From: Girardinichthys multiradiatus
Taxonomy: Eukaryota; Chordata; Actinopteri; Cyprinodontiformes; Goodeidae
Assembly (NCBI RefSeq): GCF_021462225.1
Contig: NC_061808.1
Location: 22,419,119 to 22,483,118 of the forward strand
Length of the DNA stretch: 64,000 nucleotides
Direction of reading: 5' to 3'
A program made the position numbers and the translations under genes. This document shows positions 12,239 to 23,317 of the stretch, one piece after another (positions within the stretch are counted from its first letter, which is position 1; the number at the start of each line of letters is the position of its first letter). The notes under the pieces were generated by a model. The model saw nothing but the letters and a program-made list of their open reading frames with translations, did no database searches and was not told where the DNA came from.

Positions 12239-12484
12239 AATTCAATAACCTTATTTCTCTTTGCTTTAACAGTGACTCTGGGATCCGTGGGGGAAGCCTG
12301 ACGTCGAGCGAAGCACCGCTGCACAGCCTCCTTTAGCCGGAGTGGCTGAAAGTCCCGGTGTGTGTGAATTCACACCTGGCCAGTGGGTTATTGCCTTCCT
12401 CTGCGCGGGGTGACTCTCACAGGGTCCAGAGAGTCACCAAGAAGTCAACTCCGAGGTGAGACAGTTTTAAAATACAGTTCATAG

Positions 12485-12855
12485 GAAAAGTACTTAACAG
12501 TCGTTGGTAGTGCGTCGCCGGTAAGGACGCTGCATTGGGATGGTTTTATTCCACCGTGAAAGGAATAGTGACAAATTTGGTACAATCCCGCCGTGAAGGG
12601 GATTAAAGAAAACGACTGAGGATTATTCTCCTGAGAGGGAATAGAGTAAGCGCTATATAAATAAAAGAAGAAAAGTACTTAAAAGTCGTTGGTAGTGCGT
12701 CGCCGGTAAGGACGCTGCATTGGGATGGTTTTATTCCACCGTGAAAGGAATAGTGACAAATTAAGGTATGGCCCTGCCAAGAAGGGGGCCAAATAAAACG
12801 ACTAAGGGTTATTCCCCTGCGAGGGAATAGAATAAGCGCTATAAAAGTAAAAAGA
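12485..12855 (+). repeat. Tandem duplication in the retroviral leader
   Basis: Two adjacent units of about 185 bp occur. Unit one is 12485-12671 and unit two 12672-12855. Both begin aaaagtactta, share 'agtcgttggtagtgcgtcgc' and end in a similar 'aagcgctata' segment. The first half of the unit is almost identical between copies and the second half has diverged. Confidence 0.8.
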
Positions 12856-13190
12856 ACGGAGTAAATTGAGCTCATAAAATAACACCAAGTTAACTTAGAA
12901 AAATTACAAGGTACCTGAAACTAACTGTGTGACTGTGTTGTGTGTGTATGGAGGACTAAGCATTTTAATAGAATCATAGCAGGATTCTGCTAGTCCTGTG
13001 TTTTCTTTTGCCCAGATTAAAACTACGTACTGGTGACTTTGGAGATTCAGGTCGGATTTCATTCCAGAAAATTAACACCGCTGTGAATTAGTCGCAGTAG
13101 AAGGACGTGTTAATGTCCTCTCCATAAGTCTCATGCCAGTGACCTTTTATCTGGGACATTCATACTATAATTAAACTAACATAAAACATA

Positions 13191-13860
13191 ATGGGGAAGA
13201 AACAAAGTAAACTAATTGACTTAGAAGGGGAGGTAAAGTTTATGGAGAACTATGTAAAAGGAGCAGGTATGATCTGTCATAGATGGAATAAAAAATAAAA
13301 AACATGGGTTTTTGGGCAAATTAGATACAAAGGATGTCTTAAAATTACAAGGGGATCTAAAATTAGCAATAATGAAAACTAAAAAGAGAAAAATAACAAA
13401 GAACAATGGGGGAAGAACAGAGAAAAAGCTCTGATTTAACAGAAATATGTGCACGATGGCATAAAAATACGGATTTTCAGGTAACTTAATTATCACTGAA
13501 ATCCTAAAACTACACGGGGATCTTAAACTGGAGATTATGCATTCAAAAGATTCAAGAGACAATAAAAAACCTTGCCAGGTTATAATTTCAAAGGGGACTT
13601 TTCAGTCCCTGAGTGCTCACAGTTGATAAACAGATTAAAACAAAAAGATGAATTTAAAAAAACAACAATAAGGGCAGCTTTTAACTGACATAGCCATAAT
13701 ACTGAGGCCTTAAGAAAAGCACAGAAAAAAAACTTTCAGCTTAACTGAAAACAAATAAAGGGGGGGGCGGACTGCCACCCATCCCAGTTTAGAATACCAA
13801 GGTAGCCCCAAATTATAAAGACTAAGAGATGGTTTTAGAGGACGTGGTAAAATAAGTTAA
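13191..13860 (+). pseudogene. Retroviral gag remnants
   Basis: A reading frame starts at 13191 with Met-Gly followed by basic residues, as in a myristoylated matrix protein, and meets a stop after about 35 codons. A second Met-Gly start at 13409 begins a related but diverged stretch (compare 'aaattacaaggggatctaaa' at 13342 with 'aaactacacggggatcttaa' at 13507), so the matrix-coding region appears partly duplicated. Further on, an Arg/Gly-rich patch near 13830 may be what is left of nucleocapsid. Stops and frame changes are frequent and no full protein is encoded. Confidence 0.55.
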
Positions 13861-15850
13861 AAGAGGAGGTGACGATGTGGACAACATGGAAACTGTCCAA
13901 CTGGACAACCCAGTGAACAATGACTAGAGTTGTTAAAGAAGTAATCTGAGAGTAAAAGATTTTGTAGGCAAGCATTAGTGAGAAACAGGTGCTTTAAAAA
14001 TCATTCTATGGTGTTATACTACTAACAATATCATGATAAAATGCAAAAGATTCATTTTACAGGGAAATAATTCCATATTTGGCTCAGATTGTTTGCATTC
14101 TTGATTTTTCCTCTTTGAGAGAAGTTCAATTTCAGCTCTGTGAAACGACCTTGATAAAGAGATGCAGCTGCCTGAAAACAAAGATAAAACTTCTGCAAAC
14201 AGCAGAAGCCTGTCTCTGCTGAAAGGTCTGAAAAAATTGTAACTCTACCCTGCATGTGTCAAACTCAAGGTCCGCGGGCCAAAACCGGACCCCAAAAGTT
14301 TAGTGATTCTCTAGAAGTAGAGCCTTTTAATATGGTGATTGTGTGCTTGAATGTTATTTTGTCAATCAATAAGCAGTTTTGTCTACATTCTGCCACAATC
14401 TGCCTTTTGAAAATGTTTTGAATCTTGCTCTTTATGTATAAAAAAAAAAAAAAGAAAAGAAAAATTGGCTAAAGTCTGCAGACACAAAATGAACCTGGAT
14501 TGAAGCTCTAACTATGTTTATTTAATCTGAGATCTTCTCCAAATGCAACAGTATATGTCAGTCTACATGAGATACTAACAACTTCACCTACTGGTATAAT
14601 ATAAAGATCTGATTGAATATGTGAAACAAACAATGATAGTTTTTCAACAGGTGATGCTCATCCAGAAGGAAGACAGTGTTCCTAGGAAATGCAGCTCATT
14701 CATTAACAATCAATTTTTCTCCTATAGGTGGAAGTTTTGCTGACTAATCATAGGCTGGATCTATGAAACATTATGTGCACAGAACAAATGACCAAGGTTC
14801 TGACTGACTTATGAACCTCACTGACCTGACAATGATAACATGACACCCAACAGACAACACCTTTAAGGTGGACCCACTAAGACCACCTTATTGATTCTTG
14901 GTGAATAAAAAAAAAGAATTGAAGCGTTCAAAACAGACCTAGTGGAAACAAAAGGGGTTATGAGGAAACAATGTGCATTTTAAGAATAATAGAAGTCAAA
15001 TTATGTTCAAATCTTTGCAAATAAAAATTACTCTGACAGAAAAATAAGTAAGTAGTGTGTGAATGTGTGTGAATGGGAATGACTGATTTCATTGTAATGC
15101 ATCTTTGAGGGACCTTAAAAGCGCTAATAAAGGTCTGATGTTCTGATTATCTTTGCCAAACTTATATCTTAATAAGGTTTCCAGAATCTTTTTCGAAAAA
15201 TCATATAAAGATGGCAAAGGTTCTACCTGTATTGAAAATACTGATAACCATAAGAAAGTTCATAGACCCGTCTTCAATTTTTCATAATTCTTTTACAAAC
15301 AGGTTATTTAAACTTTCATGTGGCCAAATGTCTGTGTTTGACTTTCTGTTTTTGTGAAATAAATGTCTGTTTCATGTTATGTAAAAATTAGAGTCCTCAA
15401 CATTACCATAATAATATTAGGTCAGTTCTCTATGGTAAAACAAAAAGATTTTAACAGATGTTTAGACTTTTTCCAGTCAGGTTCAAAATGATTGAATTAG
15501 ACTCAAACTTAACATAAGATGAAATTAACCTTAACAGAATTACTGAACTGGACTGAAATAGATAAAACTTTAGTTAATTGAAACAAACTTTAGTTACTTG
15601 AATTAAATACAAAGCTGACTGAAAGTGTATGTTGTATCTATAAAACTGGGTAAAGCAAACTAAGATTATAAGATATAATATGCCCTTCATTTTTTGTGTT
15701 CATCAGTGAGTGAGTTTTTATTTTTTATTTTTAATAAGAACTAAACCAAGCATTATTTATAATAATAGCAACTACCAAAAATAGTGATCTCATTTTTAAA
15801 TGTAATAAGGACTTACTTTATAAAATATGATAAAAAAGAATAATAAGAAT
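13861..15850 (+). other. Non-coding interior of the retrovirus
   Basis: No gag or pol homology is seen in about 2 kb. A phrase near 14255-14300 (caaactcaaggtccgcgggc) resembles the end of a common fish hAT-type repeat, so this part may contain a secondary insertion or foreign filler. It replaces the region where protease and early pol would be expected. Confidence 0.45.
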
Positions 15851-15904
15851 TTGGAAAAACAGAGGCTTTAAACCTCTGCAGGAACAGCACTGACACTGTC
15901 AAAA

Positions 15905-16768
15905 GTGGATCCTAATACAGGAATCTGGAAGCTCATTCTGGCGTGGATAGTCAAAGTCCATCCAAGGATACATTTAGATGAGGCAGAGGGACAAATACAG
16001 GGCTTAGCTGAGAGCAAAGAGAGCAACATGCATCCTGCCCTAGCTGCTGTCCCACCTGAACTGTGGTCCCAATCATCAACTGATGTAGGGCTTATAAAGG
16101 GGTTCCCGCCATACAAGGTTAAACTAATATCTGAAAAAAGGCCATTAGTCCGCCAATACCCCTTAAAGCCAGAAGCTGAAGAAGATACTAAGCCAGTAAT
16201 ACAAGATATGTTGAAGTCAGGAATATTAAGAGAAGCACCTGACGCTACATGCAAGGCATATCACACTGACATCGCTATTATTATCACAGCCAAACATAAC
16301 TCTAAAAAGATGTGCCCTTTAAATCCAAGTACTCTAATACCTACTGCAGAAGATGGAAAACCACATTCTTATAAAGCAAAAGTTGAAGAAGACACCAAAC
16401 CCAGACAAGACATTTCTCAAACCCTTATACCAGATTCATGTGTTGTGTTTGTAGATGGCTCATCATCTAAAGATGAATATGGAAAGAATAGAGTTGGTTA
16501 TGCAGTAACAACCATCGATAGGATAATAGAAGCTAAATCTCTACCCAATACATGCTCAGCCCAAACAGCAGAATTATATGCTGTAGTAAGAGCATGTGAA
16601 TTACATGAGGGACAAATACTTACTATATACACAGACAGCCAATACGTTTTCGGATCAGTACATCACCATGCTAAGATTTGGCAAAATAGAGGTTTTAAAA
16701 CATCATCAGGGACAGAACTAACTCATTTCAACCTATTAAAGAGAAAATGTCAGATCTGCTATTTATAG
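15905..16768 (+). pseudogene. Retroviral pol remnant: RT N-terminus joined to RNase H
   Basis: One open frame of 287 codons joins two parts of pol that are normally far apart. Codons about 45-115 have the features of the RT fingers (a Leu-Trp, then a Tyr-Pro-Leu-Lys-Pro-Glu-Ala block). The polymerase active-site region is absent. After a short linker from the RT connection, RNase H follows from about codon 178, with acidic residues visible in VDGSS, AELYAVV and YTDSQ; the last catalytic Asp is lost because the frame ends early. The joined product cannot polymerise DNA. The style of the RNase H suggests a gamma- or epsilon-like retrovirus. Confidence 0.75.
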
Positions 16769-17764
16769 ACACAGACGTGCTGAAAGACGCCCAACAGTCA
16801 GCACCCAAGACAGAAATAAAGGCCTGGCTAAAGAGAGGAGCACAGAAAAAAGATGACATCTATCAGATAGAAGATAAACCAATCCTCCCAAAAAAGTTAT
16901 ACAACACAGCGGCTACAGTGACACATTGGGAAGACCCACGTGTCAAGGGGGGAATATGTCACATCTGGTAAAGCATTAATGCTACACTATAAATATTTCT
17001 GACTATGCAAATCATTTTTGCAGATCATGCATAATTTGTTGCAAACACGGGGGAAGAAATATTGCCTAATTGTAATAGATGAACCTAGTGACACATTTCT
17101 TCCCCACATATGGTATCCCACAGATTATAAGGTCAGATAACGGAACTCATTTTGTAAATAAATTAATATAACTAAGTTCTAGAGCATTAGGGTTTCAGTT
17201 AAAGATTAAGGAAAACAATGGAAGAAACAGGGAGGCCATGGCCCGGATGCCTATCCCTGGTTAAATTATGGATGAGAATAACTCCAAATCAAACTGGTCT
17301 TACTCCATTTGCCACTTACTGTACATCATTGTATAACTCCACCCACTATATTCTGAGTCTGAGATCACGTGACACCAAGTTGCTGATGTGAATTTGTATT
17401 CTCAAAGAAATAGTACATGGCAGACCGTTTTCTCTGCCCTCTGACATGAATGAAATAGAGAAAGCACAACAGGAACCTTCATTAGCTGAGTGGATGAATA
17501 AAATGTTGCAGACAAAAGAAGAACAAATGTCCAGTGGTCTGCCGATAATCTCTGCTCCTATCCCACAGAATGAGGCCTGGAGACCTGGTCTTGATTAAGA
17601 CACTCCACCGGAAGGATTGGAGCACTCCTTGGTGGAAAGGGCCGTTTCAAATACTCCTGACAACGCCCACAGCTCTGAAAATAGCAGAGAGGCCTTCCTG
17701 GATCCATAAAAGCCACTGTAAGCCAGTTTTGCCGTTACAGGAGCCAGATCAACCGACGGGGTAG
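16747..17764 (+). pseudogene. Retroviral integrase remnants
   Basis: Three pieces can be read. The first is a frame at 16747-16971 corresponding to the region between RNase H and integrase. The second, near 17138, has a core-like SDNGTHF where a catalytic Asp is expected. The third is a C-terminal GPF/Y-type domain at 17570-17764 ([15 protein letters not shown] and a following TALKIAE). Frames differ between pieces, and the stretch at 17170-17560 is scrambled or deleted. No complete DDE core remains. Confidence 0.7.
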
Positions 17765-17842
17765 CAGAGGAAGTCCGGGTTCAAAGATGGCCCAGCGTCT
17801 CAAACCGGTGAAGAAAACAGCTGATCTGCGCCCAATTATAAA

Positions 17843-18061
17843 ATGGCTCTCTGTAACATGTGGACAGGACTGATAAGCCTGAGCTTAATTCTGGTAGCAG
17901 GACTCTTTCTCTATCTAAAGCAGGATCCACAGGAGGTGATACCGAACCAGAAGAGATGGACATCAGACGGGACCCATCTCAGACCACTGACGGAAGAACA
18001 TGACGCACATCCATTCCTACAGAATTTCTGGTATTGTTCATGGTGGCATATGCAACACTGA
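17843..18061 (+). pseudogene. Env-like start, truncated
   Basis: The 72-codon frame opens with a hydrophobic segment of about 20 residues that looks like an envelope signal peptide or signal anchor, and overlaps the place where env starts in simple retroviruses. It stops after 72 codons, and no surface or transmembrane subunit follows before the 3' LTR. The env assignment rests on position and the hydrophobic start only. Confidence 0.45.
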
Positions 18062-18282
18062 ACCAGGTAGAAATGCACGAAAATGAAGGGGACGATTATG
18101 ATGACATGTTGTAAATAAATCACATCAAAAGCCTGAGTGTACTCATACATTGTATTTCATAAAATGACCTTACAGCAGAAAATCGAAAGAAGTTGTTGCT
18201 TAAGTGAAATGAGAAAAAGTACATTGATGACATAAACAGGGCAGATTTTTAAATTCCTTTATTATGTTTCACTGTTTTCTTT

Positions 18283-18485
18283 AAGTATTATTCTTTTATT
18301 TTTATGATTTCAAGTATTATTCTTTTATTTTTATGATTTCAAGTATTATTCTTTTATTTTTATGATTTCAAGTATTATTCTTTTATTTTTATGATTTCAA
18401 GTATCATTCTTTTATTTTTATGATTTCAAGTATCATTATTTTATTTTTATGATTTCAAGTATCATTATTTTATTTTTATGATTTC
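18283..18485 (+). repeat. 29-bp minisatellite, seven copies
   Basis: Seven tandem copies of a 29-bp unit (aagtattattcttttatttt then tatgatttc) lie just upstream of the 3' LTR. The last three have a tatc variant and two carry a further change, so copies can be ordered. It sits where env would be. Confidence 0.95.
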
Positions 18486-18641
18486 AAGTATTAATCAACA
18501 TTTAACTTTTAATGGTCGCCGAGGGCGGCGGGGCCGTATGAGTATTTCCCACAAAATATAATCTGTTTACCGTCCGTGGGTTTTCGCTCATACAAAGTAT
18601 TTTTCTTACTCGTTTTTATATTAAATGTTTTTACTTGTGAT

Positions 18642-18653
18642 AAAAGGAGGGAC
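18642..18653 (+). other. Polypurine tract
   Basis: The run aaaaggagggac directly precedes the 3' LTR, at the usual place for plus-strand priming. Confidence 0.75.
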
Positions 18654-18946
18654 TGTTGGATGGGTGTGAGGACTTGTTATCACTCATGTAAAAACCTTGG
18701 GTTGCAAGGCACCTGCACTATGCCTTCCTCCCTGTGTGTGTGAGATCATTGTTATCTCTGTGTGAACCAGCCTCCTTTCCGTCTCACACACATACACCCT
18801 GTCTGAACTGTCTGTTGAACTGTGTATATAAATAAAGAGATAGGGTGTCAAAACTTTGTAGTTTCACTGCAAAGTGGGCTACCCTTGTCACAAGTAACTC
18901 TGACTGTATCGTTCTTACCTCTGAGTTGACTAAATAATACCTAACA
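18654..18946 (+). repeat. 3' LTR of the endogenous retrovirus
   Basis: It has the same length and ends as the 5' LTR, with one substitution in 293 positions by eye. The host copy of the target duplication (GTACA) follows at 18947-18951. Confidence 0.95.
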
Positions 18947-18951
18947 GTACA

Positions 18952-20190
18952 GGAGCAATCAGAACCAGTCCAATAGCAGCACTTCAGGTAGAGATGGGAG
19001 AGATGCCATTAGATTTAAGAAGGAAACAGTTAGCAATAAATTACTGGATAAACTTACAAAGCAATAATCTGGATCATCCCACACGTGATATTTTAAAACC
19101 ATGCTGGGAAAAAGAAAAAAAACAAGTTAAGAGTTTTGGTTGGATTATCAATAATATAGCAGAAAAATTTCAAATATATGAAAAAGAAATAAGTTTAATG
19201 TTGCCTTTGCCAGTAGTGCCACCGTGGCTGTTACCAGAAGCAGTGGTGGATATGGCATTGATGGAAAAGAAAAAGGATACGAAATGTAGATTAGATTCAA
19301 GTATAATACAAGAATATATAAACAATTACTATCATTATGTCCAGATTTACACAGACGCATCAAAAACAGATGAAAAAATAGGAGTAGCATTTGTAATACC
19401 AGAATTTAAAATAAAAGTAGGAAAAAGAATTACAGATGGATTATCAGTATATTCAGGAGAATTATTAGCAATATTGTTAGCAGTGCAGTGGGTGGAGGAT
19501 ATAAAACCATTAAAAACAATCATTTGTTCAGACTCAAGTTCAGCATTATTAAGTTTAAAACATAATCATTCAGAGGGTAGACCAGACATTTTGTTGGAAA
19601 TAAAACATACTTTATTTAGAATACAAAGAATGGGATTAATATTAGTGTTTTTATGGGTACCAGCACATGTAGGAGTTGGAGGGAATGAGAAGGCGGACAG
19701 GATAGCAAAGAAGGCAACACAAAACAACATTAGCTTTATAATAAATATTAGTAGGTCAGAGGCAATAAATATAATTAAACAGAGAATCAGGAAAGAGTGG
19801 CAAAAAAGGTGGGATGAAGAAAAGAAAGGAAGATGGTTTTACAGAATCAACAAGATAGTAGGAGAAGTAAGAACAGGAAGAAGGAGTAGAAAAGAGGAAA
19901 GATTAATTACAAGATTAAGACTAGGACATACAGGACTTAATTCTACATTGTTCAAGATAAAGAAACATAATACAGGAAAATGTGATTATTGTGGAGAGGA
20001 GGAAACAATAGAACATGTAATATTGAAGTGTCAGAAATATGAACAAGAAAGAACAATTTTAAGGAGAGAATTTGTAGGTATTAAAGGAAATTTTATATTG
20101 AGAGATACTTTGCAAAGAAGCTTAGGTAGCAAACATATTCAAATTATAATTAGATTTTTCAAAAGCACTAAATTAATAAATAGAATTTGA
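18952..20190 (+). CDS. LINE ORF2, second part: RNase H and zinc knuckle
   Basis: These 412 codons plus the stop continue ORF2 in exactly the frame left at 11920, once one copy of the target duplication is discounted. The total is 1,244 residues. The first residues (GAIRTSPIAALQVE) fit the end of the RT thumb region. RNase H follows with its acidic residues in YTDAS, SGELLAILLA, CSDSSSALLS and HVGVGGNEKAD. A CCHC-type knuckle (CDYCGEEETIEHVILKC) is near the C terminus. The methionine at 18994 begins the longest stand-alone frame, but it is internal to ORF2 and not a true start. Confidence 0.9.
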   Translation, partial: GAIRTSPIAALQVEMGEMPLDLRRKQLAINYWINLQSNNLDHPTRDILKPCWEKEKKQVKSFGWIINNIAEKFQIYEKEISLMLPLPVVPPWLLPEAVVDMALMEKKKDTKCRLDSSIIQEYINNYYHYVQIYTDASKTDEKIGVAFVIPEFKIKVGKRITDGLSVYSGELLAILLAVQWVEDIKPLKTIICSDSSSALLSLKHNHSEGRPDILLEIKHTLFRIQRMGLILVFLWVPAHVGVGGNEKADRIAKKATQNNISFIINISRSEAINIIKQRIRKEWQKRWDEEKKGRWFYRINKIVGEVRTGRRSRKEERLITRLRLGHTGLNSTLFKIKKHNTGKCDYCGEEETIEHVILKCQKYEQERTILRREFVGIKGNFILRDTLQRSLGSKHIQIIIRFFKSTKLINRI

Positions 20191-20474
20191 TTGTTGTAAT
20201 AGTAAATAAGATTTAAAACCATGAAGAACCACACTCCATACCAGTTGGTGGCGGTAATGCACATCTTCAAGTTATTTGCCAACTGCCAAAAAACAACACA
20301 GAAGAAGAAGAAGAAGAAGAAGAAGGAGGTGTCAGATTGTTTGCTCACCCAGAGTAGTAATCAGACCAACAAACTCTGCTCTGTACCTGCCTGTGCTCTA
20401 AATTGTCTGGTCTAACTTGACTGTGTTTTCCTGTTTCAAGGTTGGCGTCACGAGAAGTCCAGTCTTGGATTAGC

Positions 20475-20908
20475 TGTCATGGTTCTGCCTCCTGCATGAT
20501 TGGTAACTGCTTAGATAAATTTACTTCAGCCATATGACCTCCCTGGATTTCCCGGATCTTCTAGTAGCGTTGCTGTTCGCTTCCACGGCCTGCCTGTCCA
20601 ACCTCCAACACCATTCACTATCTGGAGAAGCCCGTTCACACAGCACAACGACCTGTCAACCTCAGTCTCCGTTGCTTGCTCATCTCCTCCCAGAACTCTC
20701 TTCTCCAACTCCAAGTAAGTTCAATTCTCTCAGCAACAATCTATTATCCTCTCCATTACTTACCGTCATCTCCTTCCCAGTGTGCTGACCCGCTGAGACC
20801 AGACACTTGCTGGATCCTGAGTCGGCCTGTACTTTCATTAAACTTGTTCAAACTTTTATTCCTATCTCCGTGATTGTGTGCTTGCACTAGAGTCCCCTGG
20901 TTCTGATA
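20475..20908 (+). repeat. Probable old solo LTR (Gypsy-like)
   Basis: The segment starts TGTCATGG and ends near TTCTGATA, a decayed version of the TGTCA...TGACA ends common in fish LTR elements. It has a CT-rich body and an ATTAAA-like signal near 20838. No target duplication could be found. The open frames inside (20534-20788 and others) are incidental. Confidence 0.45.
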
Positions 20909-21194
20909 GAATACGATACTGACTTGAATCTGAAACGCATTCTTTATTGAGCATCTATGTTAAAGCTGCCAAGTTGCATTTTAAAAGGGATTTAGGTTAA
21001 CTCATAGCTTTTCAATACAACTCCAATACATCTCCTTTAAAACTATGCTCCCATGTCAACTTGCACAAGCATGTCAACAAGTATTGTCAAGTGTTTTAAA
21101 ATACTCTTAAGATGGAGGAACATGCAATTGATGGTGCAACGACTTGTCTTTCAACTACTTTTTTTTTTTTTTTTGTAGACTGAGAAATCTCAAT
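20909..21194. other. Intergenic filler
   Basis: Nothing recognised, apart from a poly-T run at about 21159-21174. Confidence 0.4.
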
Positions 21195-21790
21195 TTACAA
21201 TGCCTTGTGAACTTATTTATATCCCTTGAATTTTCTCTAAATATTGAATGTCACAACCACAAACTAATGTATAAATGAATGTTGTTGATGTTTTGTGTGT
21301 TTGACCAACATACAGCTTAAGATGGTCGTGAAGTGTAAGGAAGAACATCCAGGGCTTTCAAAAATTATTTTTTGTTTTAAAAGTCTATGTACAGCCATTT
21401 TTAGGTCTTGCCACAGATTCTGATTTGCATTTTGGGCTAGACTTTGACTGGGCTGTTTTTAAAACATGAATGTTTTGATCTAAACCAATAGTTCTAGTTG
21501 TATGTTTCGACTCCTTCTCTTGGAAGGAGAACTTCCACCCCGGTTTCAAGTATTTTGCAACTTCTAACAGGTTTTCTCGCAAGATTGCCCTCCACTTAGC
21601 TCCATCCACCTTCCCATTATCTCTGCTGCTTCCCTGTCCCTGCTGAAGAACAGTATTCTAAAAGTATGATACTACCACCACCAGGTTTCAGCATGGAGTG
21701 ATGTTTTCCACCATATACAAATTTTCTAAGGAATTGTATTTAAATATTTGGAAGTTATAATATTCATCAATTGTTGATGTTTCTAAAGTT
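21195..21790 (-). mobile_element. Degenerate Tc1-like transposon
   Basis: The left end has the phrase 'gtcacaaccacaaactaatg' typical of a fish Tc1 terminal region. The reverse strand then gives decayed transposase sequence, including the 'gggctgtttttaaaacatga' region near 21450 and 'gatactaccaccaccaggtt' near 21667. No intact frame remains. Confidence 0.6.
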
Positions 21791-23094
21791 AATAGTGCTG
21801 GACAAAGAAATTCCAGAGTTTGAAGAATGAGAAACAGTAACTTAGCTAAAATATATTTTGTTCTAAATCGGTTACTTCAGTAACAGATTTTTACCTTTTT
21901 ATTTAACCTTAAATCTTAACCCTTTCAACATAGATCTGAAAGGATCATGTGTGATTTCCAATTGTCAGGAAGAACAAATCTATCAACACCTGTCTCTGAG
22001 GGCAACACCAGTGAAGTCACTTTTGTCCATCCATCAATCTCCGGCGCTGCTTTATCTGCTCTTCTCACCTCTGTCCTTCCCTAATAAGTCTCCTACTTTC
22101 TTATCCTTAGCTCTCTGCCACTTGTTGAAAAGAATCACCTAAGAAGAGACTAAACGAAAAGGTGAAGAGATAATTACAAACACAACACCCTGAAAGTAGT
22201 GAGCCAGAAAAACAAAAGACACACACAGACTTACACCTAAAAATGAGGTTACTGAGGCAACCCCAGATGAGAACTAAAACTGTGTAGCTGTGCTTTGCTC
22301 AAAGCTTCTCATTTGAAACTAAATTAATGAAAAGGTTGGATTATTTGACTGTGTGGCAAAGCAGCAAGAAAACAATAAGGCCAATAATGCAACTGCTTTG
22401 TAGAGGGGTCTTTAACGCAAGACAAACAGAAAGCTCAAGGTTATTTTTAACTGCAGGTATGCACAAACCTCAAACAGTCAATCAGTTATAGGTTTTTATC
22501 ATAAAGGTGGTTGTAGGCTTCAGACACAGCATTGCTTTGCTAAAACCTTGTTAAAATATAATCATCTTGGTAAATATGGAATGGTTGCCATGCAGAACAG
22601 TTTGAGTCGCCTCATCTGGAAAAAATGCACCACAGCATCCAAGTGCAGACAGTGCTGTAAGAAATTAACAGCATTACAACAGCATTGGGTAAGGTACTTT
22701 TGGGATATTCTGACAGACATTTATACTTCCTGTTGCATTTTAGCACATTTCCTTCATCCATACTTATAAACAGATTCATTTACAGAAATGTCTTTATCCA
22801 AAGCTCATGGTTGTAAGTCTCAATCCACAGCAATTCTATTTACCAGATGCATTTCTTGTACCCTGCAATACAAATTGTTGCTCAAGATGTTTGTTCAAAC
22901 CTCTCTTTTTCAAATGTGTTTTTGAGAAGTTTCTGTTGTCAGTTAACAGAGAAACTGTATGAACAGATTTACAGTTTGCTTTTGTAATCTCCATGATGGC
23001 AACAAACCCAAGCAAACACTGCCTCAATGCTAACCAAACAGATGTTAAGTTTTGTAGAGCTGCTCTCAAGGTTCCTGCAGCTGGTTAATTAGTC
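21791..23094. other. Gene-poor stretch
   Basis: No coding exon, RNA gene or repeat is recognised. Open frames at 21951-22142, 22548-22769 and 22836-23069 lack any familiar residues and splice context. Confidence 0.4.
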
Positions 23095-23175
23095 TCTCTC
23101 AATTGCCCTTAGGTGTGAATGGGTGTGTGCATGGTTTTGTCCTGTGTGTCTCTGTGTTGTCATGCGATGGACACA
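23095..23175 (-). repeat. Fragment of the dispersed repeat seen at 4420-4625
   Basis: The sequence 'aattgcccttaggtgtgaat' onward to 'tgtcatgcgatgga' is the reverse complement of the central part of the repeat at 4420-4625. Confidence 0.55.
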
Positions 23176-23317
23176 AATACTGCAGTGAGCGTAATCTGCA
23201 CAGCATTTTGAAAAGTGGAGCCATACTTTCGAGCGCTTTCTACGTATCAGCTATGCTTTGTTGATGGTACCAGCAGCTACTGACGTCATTACGCTCTTGT
23301 GCGTAAACCATGCATAA

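Larger units (their letters stand above)
11921..18946 (+). mobile_element. Endogenous retrovirus, gamma/epsilon-like, internally deleted
   Basis: The provirus has two 293-bp LTRs that start TGTTGGATGG and end ACCTAACA, and a 5-bp target duplication GTACA (11916-11920 and 18947-18951). Inside, in order, are a primer-binding site, a long leader with a tandem duplication, gag remnants with stops, the start of reverse transcriptase joined to RNase H, integrase fragments, a short env-like start and a polypurine tract. Large parts of gag, the RT palm, the integrase core and nearly all of env are missing. The LTRs differ at a single base, so insertion was recent and the deletions are probably older than it. 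That would make the element non-autonomous, copied with proteins supplied by a relative. Confidence 0.9.
7916..20329 (+). mobile_element. Near-complete I-group LINE split by a retrovirus
   Basis: This non-LTR retrotransposon has a 5' leader (about 7916-8250), a CCHC-knuckle ORF1, an ORF2 with APE endonuclease, reverse transcriptase, RNase H and a C-terminal zinc knuckle, and a 3' end in a (GAA)n run at about 20300-20325. The RNase H and the ORF1 knuckles point to the I/Nimb group. The hexamer tgtcag at 7910-7915 and again at 20330-20335 may be the target-site duplication. A 7.0 kb endogenous retrovirus interrupts ORF2. Without it the element is about 5.4 kb, a normal full length for the group. 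ORF2 is undamaged apart from the insertion, so the copy is young. Confidence 0.85.

Noticed and set aside
17911..18150. 79-codon minus-strand frame over the env-like start
   Set aside because: It is antisense to the retroviral remnant and has no independent support.
18283..18485. Possible CRISPR array because of regular 29-bp units
   Set aside because: The units are directly adjacent with no spacers, and the genome is eukaryotic. It is a minisatellite.
20534..20788. 84-codon open frame
   Set aside because: It falls in a CT-rich old LTR-like repeat and has no coding features.
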